A model generated the notes under the pieces. It worked only from the letters and a program-made list of their open reading frames with translations. It ran no database searches and was not told the DNA's origin. Positions 52,745 to 64,000 of a stretch of DNA of 64,000 nucleotides are shown piece after piece. Position numbers and translations under genes: made by a program. Origin of the DNA: Engraulis encrasicolus (taxonomy: Eukaryota; Chordata; Actinopteri; Clupeiformes; Engraulidae); NCBI RefSeq assembly GCF_034702125.1, contig NC_085872.1, positions 29,768,134-29,832,133 on the forward strand, read 5' to 3'. How positions within the stretch are numbered: position 1 is the first letter of the stretch; every line of letters begins with the position of its first letter.

Positions 52745-53610
52745 AATTGTGGATCTCATCACCAGTGCTGGTGGACCACCACTCTTCTCTGACCATGTTG
52801 TCTTACTGAGTCAGAAGCTGTCTCAGCTTGGGGTGGAGTTGTCAGTTATGGGAGGGAGGGGATGGTGTTCAGCATCCTGATGGCCTGGTGGATGAAGCTG
52901 TTGGTGAGTCTGGTGGTTCTGGACCAAAGGCTCCTGTACCTCTTTCCAGAGGGCAGCAGGCTGGACAAGGCTGTGTGCTGGGTGAGTCACATCTCTCATG
53001 ATTGTGAGTACTTTTTGCAGGAGATGTATCGCAGGGAGGGCACGGGTGAATTGATGATCTTCTCAGCTGTGTTCAGTATACGCTGCGGGGATCTCCTGTT
53101 GTAGTCAGGGCTGTGCAGCTCCTGACCTAGGGTTAGGGTTAGCTCCTGACCCATAGAGGCAGTTGGTGAGGATGCTCTCAAGGGTCCCTCTGTAGAACAT
53201 GGACATGATGGGTGGTGCATGGGGTACTGCTGTGCCTCCGTTTGCACAGGAAGTAAAGCCGTTGCTGGACTTTCTTGGCCAATGATGTGGTGTTGGTGGC
53301 CCTGGAGATGTACTCGCTGATGTGCACTCCAAGGAATTTTTGTGCTGCTCACTCTCTCCACAGCAGCACCATCGATGGTCAGTGGCAGGTTTTGGCTGTG
53401 ACCTCTCTGGATGTTGACAACAATCTCCTTTGTCTTGCTGACGTTCTGCAGATATTTCTGTGTGTAGCATTTTTTTGGTTTCTTGATGCCTCGTTCCCGC
53501 TGCATCTTGTGGACTTTCCCTATCAGCCATGGCTTCTGGTTGGCGGCCTTAATGTGTGAAGTTGGCAATGTTTTCTTTATCCCTGATGTGTAGCCTCTGA
53601 GAAATATTTG
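52745..53610 (-). pseudogene. LINE (L2-type) reverse transcriptase C-terminal fragment
   Basis: On the minus strand the pieces KTKEIVVNIQRGHSQNLPLT, DGAAVERVSSTK, FYRGTLESILTNCL and RILNTAEKIINSPVPSL match the C-terminal reverse transcriptase region of fish L2-like non-LTR retrotransposons. They fall in different frames, with a frameshift after SSTK and a disrupted stretch near 53125-53155. It is a dead, 5'-truncated copy. Confidence 0.75.
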
Positions 53611-53658
53611 AATCATGTAAATGTAAATCAAATGGCGGGTTCAAATAAAAGAATTCAA

Positions 53659-53703
<45 letters not shown>

Positions 53704-53718
53704 TGCGTGTGTGTGTGT
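53659..53718 (+). repeat. (TG)n/(CGTG)n microsatellite
   Basis: About 60 bases of TG with a GCGT block. Confidence 0.93.
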
Positions 53719-54024
53719 CCACATTCATTTCAACGGACAGTTATTTGTAACTGCAACACTCAGCAAATGTTTAGCAGAGGCTTTCAGAGTGTTTCATTGT
53801 TTATTTCTTCTTCCTTTGACATTAACTTGTGTGCGTAGATGCGTAGGCCCTATGTGTGTAGATTATGACCTTTTGTCTGCAGAGATGCAGTACATGGCGG
53901 TACAATCCTCAAGGACTGTATGGCTACGGATTGCATGTAATGCATTCTTTTGAAAACTGTAATTGGTTACAATGGTAAATCAGAAGTTCAAGACCAATAA
54001 GTCTGAACAAGGTATTCATTGTAA

Positions 54025-54184
54025 CAGAGTATGTCTCTGCCGTGGCCTAGGCACTGGGTTACTGTGCCAGCGACCCGGCTTTGATACCCACCTGGGTCAT
54101 TTGCCGATCCTTCCTCGTCTCTATCTCCCCACTCATTTCCTGTCTCTTCTCCACTGTCCTATCAAACATAAAGGCGAAAAAAAT

Positions 54185-54222
<38 letters not shown>
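54025..54222 (+). mobile_element. tRNA-derived SINE with (TA)n tail
   Basis: GCCGTGGCCTAGGCACTGGG head, TTTGATACCC-type B box, TTTGCCGATCCTTCCTCGTC body, A-rich end, then a pure TA repeat (54189-54222). Confidence 0.75.
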
Positions 54223-54224
<2 letters not shown>

Positions 54225-54661
54225 TAAGAATACATAATTGTAACGGAGTAGTGTAGGCCTAAATATGATTTCACATATACCAGTATTTGTGGCATTTTAC
54301 TCTGTAGTTATATATATTTTATTACCATTCAACTGCAGCGAATGTAAGCCACACAGGTCACAATGCGCCACAAAGTCCTTGCATTGCAATGATACTTGAA
54401 CTTTGACTTATTTTCTTAGTAGCTGGGGACATAGGGAACCCATGGAACCTCTAAAAGTTCTCTGGGAAGCCTTGCAGGAATCCCTGGGTTCTTCCAAGAA
54501 ATTGGTGCCTTTCTTGTCCTAGTAGAGGCGCCTGCTTGCAAGAATAGCAAACCATCTTGTGGTTCCTCTGAGAACTGTGAGGGGTTCCCCCACAGTGGCA
54601 ACTGGAACCTCCAAATTTTAGTGTAGATGCTCAGTTGGTGGTGATCACATTAAGGATCACA

Positions 54662-55974
54662 TTAACCCTTGTGTTGTGTTCATAAGCTGCATACACCTGT
54701 GGTGTGCGGGTCATTTTTGACCCGTGATAACAAAACTCAGCTATAAAATACCTAAAAACACTAGTTATCATCAAATATTGTTTTTCATCTCATGGCTAAC
54801 TTGGTATGTATTCATATCCATGGAAATATTACTTGATGTATTCATCTTTTTGACTTTAAAGATCTTTTATCTTACATTATGCAAATCGTTTTTGATGACC
54901 AAAACTATCAAAATCTGCATAAATTCACTATTAATACCTCTCAAAGTGATACAATTAGTGATTATGTTGTCCATGTATTACAGCTGATATGAGAGTACAA
55001 CAATCCCCAAATTTATTTTATTAGTTTTTCTCTAATATTAAAAAATATCATCAAGAGTGGCATTTGCGGTGTTCGGGTCCAAACCAACCCAAAGAGATTT
55101 ATAGCAGGATAAAGACCAAATGTCAACTAAATTAGTTTTTCAGTGCATAAAATTAATGTTTAAATATGTTGACTTGGTGTTTTTCAATATTTATATGATT
55201 TTAGTGTGGTAAATATACAAAATAACAATTCTGTCAGAGTCACAGCTATTCCGCCAATCTAATGCAAAGGTATTGGAAATGAACACCTCAATGAACATGA
55301 AAAAAGTCACACTATTCATCTGAATCCCCTATGCCATGAACATGGACCATTATGTCATTGCCACATCAACTTTATGGAACGTATAAGACCAGTTCTACAG
55401 GTTTGGGTGCCATTATGAATTTTTGATACGTTTTTTGGAAAAAATAATGTGCAAAAGTGTATTTTGCAAACAAATGTGCAAAAAATCTCATTATATAATG
55501 CAGAAATGGATTCCCTGACCATGGAAACATATGAGTAGACACCAGAAATACATCTGTACTCCTTTCACAACAGGAGATATGACATATTGTAGTGTATGGG
55601 ACTGTCCGGCGGCCATATTGGATTTGTAATATCAAAAAAGCTGGCAAAAAAAGTTCAGGCAAGAAATATGTTTTCCTCACCATAAATCACCAAACTGAAG
55701 ACAAAGGGCAACCAACAGCTTTTCAGAAAGGCATACAACAACCAAAAATCTATACCGGGTCAATTTTGACCCCCGAACACCACAGATGTAACTTTTTTTT
55801 TTTTTGGACCTTTAAAATTTACTAAAATGATAAAACATATTTTTTTTGTGTTGAAATGATTGTGACTGAGGATTAGATGAAGCCTTATTCCAAGAAAATA
55901 AAGGAAAGTGTGTTTGTTTCACACTAAAACTTGAAAACGGGTCAAAAATGACCCGAACACAACATAAGGGTTAA
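54662..55974. mobile_element. 1.3-kb TTAA-bounded element with GGGTCATTTTTGACCC ends
   Basis: TTAACCCTTGTGTTGTGTTC at the left and GAACACAACATAAGGGTTAA at the right are terminal inverted repeats that begin and end with TTAA. Each is followed inward by the palindrome GGGTCATTTTTGACCC. A second inner pair lies near 55067 and 55755. There is no transposase frame, so it is a non-autonomous piggyBac-like element. Confidence 0.75.
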
Positions 55975-57150
55975 TCATTGAAATCATGTTTCGACGGTGA
56001 AACATCTTCATCAGAGGGTAACATAGATGTTGAAGTGTCACACTCAACATCTATGTGACATGTCAGGTAAACTTGTCAGGTAAACAGATTAAAACTTTTA
56101 CATCTCTGAAACAAAAGAAACTTGACGACTCGATATAACTTCAGGCATAATGAACAATGTCATACATTTATTTTGAAATACGATGTTTGGTTAAATAAAC
56201 AATGAATGCCTTCTCCACGTGAAAAGACAAAATTGTGAAGTGACTTATGCCTATACATTCATAATTTGTTTATTCAATTAAATTGCAAAAAAAAGAAGCA
56301 GTGCAGTGCACAGTTAGACACACGTAGGCACTGCCTGCACGAGGTCTGTGCTTTTGTGTTACATGTGCAAGACAGGTTTGATTGTCCGCTTTTGAAGGTC
56401 TGTTTTTAAAAGTGTAATTACATTAGGTTTTGCGACTTAGCAGCACCCTCAAAAGTGCAATATAATGTTTGATTGATTGCCCCCCTGAAGATCAGTTTGT
56501 AAATGTGTTTTTACTGTAAGTCATTGACATAGGCTACAGGTATATACGTCAATGGTGTAATTACATTATGGCTGTGACTGCCATTTTGCGACACCTCTAG
56601 AAGTGCAATTTAAACAGTACATAGGCCCCTATCGCAATATACAGTACACAGTATAACTGTAGGCCTACGTGTTGCTATCAGCTCTGTATCATGCGTAAAG
56701 ACGATGTTAGCAAGCGAGACAGGTGGTGTGTGGTTTGACCCTGGTGTGTGATTCCTTTCAGACGGAAGGAATGAGAGCAGTTCATGGCACGTGGCTGTCC
56801 CTGGTGTTTCGCCAACACACTGGGTAAAAGACGTCAGAGGGACACGTTGGTTTGCCCTCAACTTTTTTGGCAGCTACTTTACAGTCCTCTGTAAAAATTT
56901 GCCACCCTCAGCAGTCATAGACGTGCCGCCTACAGCATGGCCCACCCTGTAAGGTGCTGCAGCCCTTAGTGTCTAAGCTGCCTATGTCTGCCTAAATGTC
57001 TGATGATGGTGTTGAGTAGAGTAGGCCTAGTAGGCCTACTTATAGTGCACCAAGCAAGCGATGTGATACTTTCAGCCAATATTAAACATAAACCAGGGTT
57101 CATGGTTACTAGATTGGAATGGATCCCCTCATGAGCTCAACACTTTCAAT
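55975..57150. other. intergenic DNA between abhd3 and mib1
   Basis: Holds a small palindrome around AACATAGATGTTGAAGTGTC (56020-56062). Otherwise it is unique AT-rich sequence with no gene. Confidence 0.55.
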
Positions 57151-57153
57151 AGT

Positions 57154-57520
57154 CAAGTCAAGTCAAGTCAAGTAGGTTTTATTGTCAATTTCTTTACATG
57201 CACTGGTCATACAAAGAATTTGAAATTACATTTCTTGCTTTCCCATACAGACATAGACTAAATCTAGGTAAGGACATAGACAGTATAGACATAGAGAGTA
57301 CTTATACATGGACTTAAGACAGTATGGACATAGACAGTGCTCATACAGACATTTAAAGTGCAAGACTGGACAACAGAAGACTTGTAGAGGACATACATTA
57401 AGAGGTATTGTTGTGCTTTTGTGCTTTTCCTAAAAGGTCCTTTATAGCGTTCTGACATGGTAATAGTAGCATTTGAAGAAAAATAAATATTAAAAAGGTC
57501 TGTCTCTAGTACAGCCCTGG
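57154..57520 (-). mobile_element. LINE 3' end, minus strand
   Basis: On the minus strand the text GGGAAAGCAAGAAATGTAAT, AAGAAATTGACAATAAAACC and a (CTTGA)n tail is the well-known 3' end of fish L2/Rex-like LINE copies. Confidence 0.7.
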
Positions 57521-57669
57521 GCAATTATTTGTAGATGATGGGAAGTAAGTTGCTTTCAACAATTTTGCAACATGCATAAATGCACAAGCTAAGTCACATA
57601 GATTTGATTTCTATAGTAGGCCTATTGTATTTAAGTATAGCCTTAATCAAAATATGCAAATTCATTCGG

Positions 57670-57832
<163 letters not shown>

Positions 57833-58034
57833 AAAAGACCACCAACTGCTGGTCATCAATACCACAGCAGCTTGCAAACATTGCTGGTTTCTACCAGCAG
57901 GGGGAACTTGTGATACTCAGTTATTTGTGGCCAGGAAAGGGTTAAGTACTCATTGCGTCATCTGACGCCACGGGAACTGCACGATACCAAACAATTCCTT
58001 CCTCCGCCTGCTGCTTGAGTTCTGATTGACAGTA

Positions 58035-58058
58035 ATGGCGACCTCAGTTTTACACTAA
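58035..58058 (+). other. candidate upstream ORF 1 of mib1
   Basis: A 7-codon reading frame (ATG GCG ... CAC TAA) with purine at -3 and G at +4. It could act as a uORF only if the mib1 transcript begins upstream of it, which is unproven. Confidence 0.25.
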
Positions 58059-58088
58059 CGAATCATATCACCAAAACAACACTTTCGA

Positions 58089-58115
58089 ATGGCGCGTATG
58101 GTTCACCAACACTAA
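58089..58115 (+). other. candidate upstream ORF 2 of mib1
   Basis: An 8-codon reading frame that also starts ATG GCG and ends CAC TAA, 30 bases after the first. It has the same caveat about the transcript start. Confidence 0.25.
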
Positions 58116-59557
58116 ATCTACAAATAACGAGATCGTATGTATCTCTAAAGTAAGTAATTTTTAAAAGGCCTGGAATGCTAAAGTTGGATGTAGCTAACGT
58201 ATAATATTTTGGAAAGCATGAACAAAGGTCTCCTTTTTCGTGGCGATGTGGCTACTCGGTGGCAAGCTCTGGTTGTATTTTTCATATATTTTGGGATCTA
58301 AGCAATACCGCATACAGTACCAAGACTATTTGCTTTGAATGCAGATATAAGCGTATGTCGCTTGTTCCCGCAACTTAAAGCAAGATGGTAATGGGGAGCT
58401 AGCCAGCCCAAGTCGCATAGTTTGTTAGCTAGCTTGTAGCCTTAACACCCCCATCTTGAAACTGACCCCCCATTGTTGTAGGCGTTCTCGTGGAATACAC
58501 ACCGATGAAGCAGAAATACGCGTCACAAGAAGTTGGATTCATCTGTTGAGTCTTCGTCGTATCATCAAACTTCATCCTTGCAATAGATTCAAAAGTCTAT
58601 CGGATCCCGTTCGTTTTTCCAGCTCGGATGCATTGGCCGAAGGGGACGTTTTGATCTTGCAAATGCCAGACGTTTGACGTGAAAACCATCAAGACTGGTT
58701 AGCTTGTGAAGTTAACCTGCTAACGTTAGCTATCTTTGTCACCTGGCTCATCAGAAAATGCACATTAGCTGCCTACGCCGTTGCTGAATTTAGACAGACC
58801 ATTTTAGATGTATGCGATCCTAACACTATGCATTTTCTTTAATATCTTGCCACCACGTTCGTAACTTCAGTACAACTTTGTGCTTTGACATGCGCTTGTC
58901 GAGTTCAGATCATTTATTGGCACAATGAAGTGTCCAGAAAACAACACCAGACAGACTTAATTTGGCACAATAACCAGTCCACCCTTTAATTTCATCACTT
59001 GGGGGCAAATCGTGACTTTTTTTCTTAGTTTGGCGATAGTGTGGACGGTTGAGAGAGACATAAACAGCTAGCCTTAAGCTAACACATTTTGTTTTGTTGT
59101 AAAACTACTTGGCTCACAATTCATCTCAATGGAGAAACAGTAATGTGCGCGCTTCTATCCAAATCGGACAATTACGCATGGCGCATATTGATAATCTCAG
59201 TTGTGTTTTGTGGTTGAAGGTTTTGTTGGCATGTGAAAAGCTAGCCGGGTAATGTTGACATCGATACAGACTGAAAGATAAACTGTGTCTTGCAATCATA
59301 ACGGCAATTTTGACGATCAATGCCTTTTTCTTGATCTTGTCATTGTGTGAGTAGCCTACTTGTAAAGGTTTACGCTTGGAATTTGAAATATTGTTACTTT
59401 GCTGTAGCGAGTTGGTTAAACCTGTCTTGACTTTTCCTGTCTGCCACTGAACGAATGCGATAGGTTTGGCTACAGACAGTCCAGTTTTGAGTCATTCAAG
59501 CCAGCACGTTTTTTTTTAAGTTCGTGGTATTTTTGTTACTGCGACATTTGTAGCTAA

Positions 59558-60897
<1,340 letters not shown>

Positions 60898-61251
60898 TAG
60901 GAATGCTCCCCTTTCCAAGAACTCTTGTGCCCATATAGCATAGCACTCTCGATGAGCTTTTGCAGCCCAGAGGCTTTCATGTGGCATATGCTAGCTAGCT
61001 AAACATAACTCATTTTTCTCCACTGCTTGTGAGGAAGGCAGGACATGAGCCTAACTCGGCATGCAGAATGAGCACATGTCCTCAGCCCCCTAGCAGCGGT
61101 TGCCAGGCGACAAGCCTTTCCTCCTCTGTCAGCACTACAACAGGGTGCCTTGGCTAAAAAGAATGCAGCCCGGCTATTGTGGCTACTATTTAGGATTATT
61201 GATGATGCCAAATCGACACACAGCTAGGTTATGTTTGGGAAATAAAATTGG

Positions 61252-61916
61252 GGTTACACTTAACTTGACGTGGCGCTGCATAACACATTGATAGCAGCTG
61301 TTATGCACTTTGCATGAAGGATTCATGACTGTTTCGTAAGACGTTCATACCAGACCTTTCATAAACATGGAAGAGAAAAGGACGGCAACTTGTCAAAATA
61401 AAAGTTCAACAATTTCAAAGCAGCATTTCTATTTCCGTTCTGAAGCCGTCCTGATTACAACCAATCTGGGTGTTTCATTCAAATGTTCTGTCACTGGCAT
61501 TGAAGTAAAACCAGTAGGGGTTAGATGATTTAGTGGCATGTGGCATGCCAATGGAAGGCTATGTTTTAGGTTGGTAGATACGCATTGTTCACTGACAGAT
61601 TAGGTTTAGGAAACAGTTTTGGTATAGGCACAGTTCGACAAAGTGCACTTAGACGTGCTACATGATAGTGGCATGTGCCACTAAATCATCTAATCCCCTC
61701 TCAGTAATCATTGAGGGTTCAGAACAAAACCTCCAATGCTTCTTTGTTTAACTTTTATTTTGACAAGTTGCTTTCCCTCCGTCCACTAGGTTCTTGAAAG
61801 GTTTGGTATGAGAATGGGTCATGAACCGATCATGAATGCTTCGTGCAGACTTTATAACAGCTGTTATGAATGTGTTATGCAGGAACACGTCAAGTTAAGT
61901 GTTACCAAAATTGTGA
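61252..61916. mobile_element. 665-bp fold-back element in mib1 intron 2
   Basis: GGTTACACTTAACTTGACGT at the left is mirrored by ACGTCAAGTTAAGTGTTACC at the right. Further inverted pairs occur inward: AACAGCTGTTAT, TTGACAAGTTGC-type and GGGGTTAGATGATTTAGTGG with its inverse. Confidence 0.8.
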
Positions 61917-63940
61917 TTCCTTTATTCCCTTTGTTGGCAGAAAATAATGAGTCCTGGAGTTATACCGGCAGTCAATTGTCATGTTATTTTAGATGCAGTG
62001 TGATTTCCTCTCAAACGCTGGGCACCATATCTGTCTGTCTGGTTCCTGAAATTGTGTTTGGAGCTCACACAGAGATGACGCACTGCTCTAAGCCACTGAC
62101 TTATTCTGTGAGATATAGAGCAGAGGTGCTAGCCTTAGCAGGGCCATCTTGCCACCACCTAGCAGTGTGTGTCCAGCTGGGGAGACTCGCTTGGGTCCCC
62201 TGGATGACTGCATCACCATCTTCAGATCTGAGTGCATTTGGTTTTATTGGGAGTTGTCTGAAAACGTATACGATGGGTGCTTTGAAAATTATTTGATTTA
62301 ATGCGCTTCCTTTTATCACTGGTGAATTTTGAGTGCATCTGCAGTTTTTCGTCAATAAAAAGGCAAAATAACCATTTGAGCTTTTTCCCCCCTAAGCAAA
62401 GTAACATCATGCAGCAATTCAAGTTAAGCATTTCAACAGCGCACAGAGACAATGTCATCGTGGCATGAGCCAGAAACTTACTGCAGTGTAGAAAAACGCC
62501 ACCATAAAGTCTGCTGTGGTTTTAAACTATTTTTATGTGTCAGAATGGCTCCCCTTCCAATGGGGCTTCATTGCTTTAACTGGTTGGGCATTGTGGAAAG
62601 GAGAGCTGTATTTTTCCATCACTGTTGTCTCGTTCTGCATTACTTAAGAACTGAGGACTGTTCAGAATTACAGGTTGTTTTGTTTATTGCAGCTAGCTCA
62701 TTCAAGACATAATTAAACCATCTAAAGGGCTGTGTATGCTCTCGCGGTAGCCTGTTGCCCACAGGTCTCCGCAGATAGTTTTGATTTTTGCTCTGCACTA
62801 GGTCTGTGCTATGTTATTCATCGCCACAATGGCAGGGGCAACGAGAGGATTGTTCAAACTGCCTTACAAGGAGTAGACTACACCATCTCTGTTGCTTTGT
62901 AGCTTCATTTATTTACACAGACTTGACGGCAATGGAAATGGAGCATTTAAGAAATGTTAACCTGCATTTTTGATTGCACTAGCAGCCACCAAGGTAGTTT
63001 GGAACAAGGAAGTGGCTCATTGTCGAGAGCAGGTCGCACAAAGCGGAATGTTTCTGTGGCGACACCGTGCCGATAACTTCAGCGTCGTAGCTTGCAAGTG
63101 CACGTGTTGTCTTTGGGTTCATGTCAATAAATGAAGCTACGAAGCACGATGGACAACTTATTGAATGAATATCACACACATTTTCCTCTCGCAAACCGTC
63201 AGCCCGGTGAAAGTTGAACAAGGAAGTAATTGCTTGTTGTCGGGCGCAGAATGGCACACCAAGTGTCTGCGGCGGGGGGGGACAATCTGTGTAGCTGTCT
63301 GTATCACTGTGCTGACAAGTTGGTTTCTGAGCATAAACTACGTTTAAGTGGTGAACCTTTTACTCAGAGTGTAATAGGTTGTTAGGATCTTAAGAATATG
63401 AGGGCGCACAGCTTGTATGTCTCAAAGTGTTGGTGCTGCACACAGTTTGGGCAAATCCGCTAACGCTGGCTGGCTGTGTGAGAAAAGACTACCATACTAG
63501 TTCCACTGCCTTGATGTCACATAGCGGTTTCTCGTAGTACTCTCGTAGTAGGTCCCACATTCTAGGCACTGAGCCGTTCTATTTCTTTGCCTGAAATCGA
63601 ACACCTTTGATTCTCCATAAAGAATCTCTGGGCCTCAGCTGTAGTTAGCTAGAGCTGGTTCTGATGCTACACGTGCAGCTTAACAGAAATGAGGACAGGT
63701 TCCATTTCAATTAATTTGGACCGATGGGTCTGATGAAGGTGGCTAAGCTAATCACATTACATAATGGAACAGTGCGGTCGGAGCAGTCTACAGAAGAGGG
63801 CAGACTAGCAGTGTAAATGTTGCAGCAATTGAAATGGTGCTCAGTTGCTGTGTAGTGCTTCAAGGAATAAAGTTTGTGATGGAGGTGGAGATGGTTTTGA
63901 AAGGCCACGTGTTACATTTTGAAAAAGTAGTATATGGGGG
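61917..63940. other. mib1 intron 2, mostly unique
   Basis: No exon of mib1 could be read here. 62976-63260 contains two related segments (GGAACAAGGAAGT... and GAACAAGGAAGTAATTG...). No gene is visible. Confidence 0.5.
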
Positions 63941-64000
63941 TACTGTGGCGCGGTTCATTGCCCATGGGACCCAGGTTTGAATCAGGCCAGTGTCATCTCC
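63940..64000 (+). mobile_element. start of a tRNA-derived SINE, cut by window end
   Basis: TACTGTGGCGCGGTTCATTG (A-box side) and CAGGTTTGAATCAGG (B box) with correct spacing mark a SINE head. Its body lies outside. Confidence 0.5.

Larger units (their letters stand above)
57945..59557 (+). promoter_or_regulatory. mib1: probable mib1 promoter and 5' UTR region
   Basis: This is the only repeat-poor stretch upstream of mib1. It contains CpG-containing sequence near 57950-58130, two ATGGCG sites resembling YY1 motifs, and a good splice donor (AAA|GTAAGT at 58150). With an acceptor near 59519 or 59553, that donor could end a noncoding first exon. A TAA sits immediately before the coding ATG in the same frame. 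Start site and splicing are inference. Confidence 0.4.

Overview
This 64-kb window is nuclear DNA of a ray-finned (teleost-type) fish. It carries three vertebrate genes with GT-AG introns: greb1l (+ strand, C-terminal three quarters only, exons between 1 and 25182), abhd3 (- strand, complete, 9 coding exons between 50212 and 35793) and the first two coding exons of mib1 (+ strand, 59558-60896, continuing beyond the window). The order matches the mammalian GREB1L-ESCO1-SNRPD1-ABHD3-MIB1 block, except that nothing resembling ESCO1 or SNRPD1 lies between greb1l and abhd3. The genome type is inferred from tRNA-derived SINEs, hAT-, Tc1/mariner- and TTAA-type miniature elements, non-LTR retrotransposon tails and very long CT/TG/TCAC microsatellites.

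Layout: 1-25182 holds 22 greb1l exons whose splice phases join without a break into 1487 codons plus a TGA. About 2.65 kb of AT-rich 3' UTR follows. 27.8-35.8 kb lies between the converging 3' ends of greb1l and abhd3 and holds a decayed inverted-repeat transposon, microsatellites and the probable abhd3 3' UTR. 35.8-50.2 kb is abhd3, a 411-residue membrane-anchored alpha/beta hydrolase with an intact Ser/Asp/His triad. 50.3-57.9 kb is repeat-rich DNA, including a LINE fragment and a 1.3-kb TTAA-bounded element. It separates the divergently transcribed abhd3 and mib1. 58-59.5 kb is the probable mib1 promoter and 5' UTR. From 59.6 kb the mib1 coding region starts, with a long second intron running off the end.

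The genes do not form a pathway. greb1l encodes a nuclear-receptor-linked developmental regulator, abhd3 a phospholipase for selected phosphatidylcholines, and mib1 the E3 ubiquitin ligase for Notch ligands. No unknown protein-coding system is visible. The unusual content is structural: a decayed duplicate of a greb1l exon start, a duplicated 5' splice site, CT microsatellites sitting where polypyrimidine tracts should be, near-perfect palindromes, an element built of exact 385-bp tandem repeats, nested transposons with readable target-site duplications, and a G-rich hexanucleotide array just after the abhd3 stop codon. All calls were made by reading the sequence. No database search or transcript data were available.
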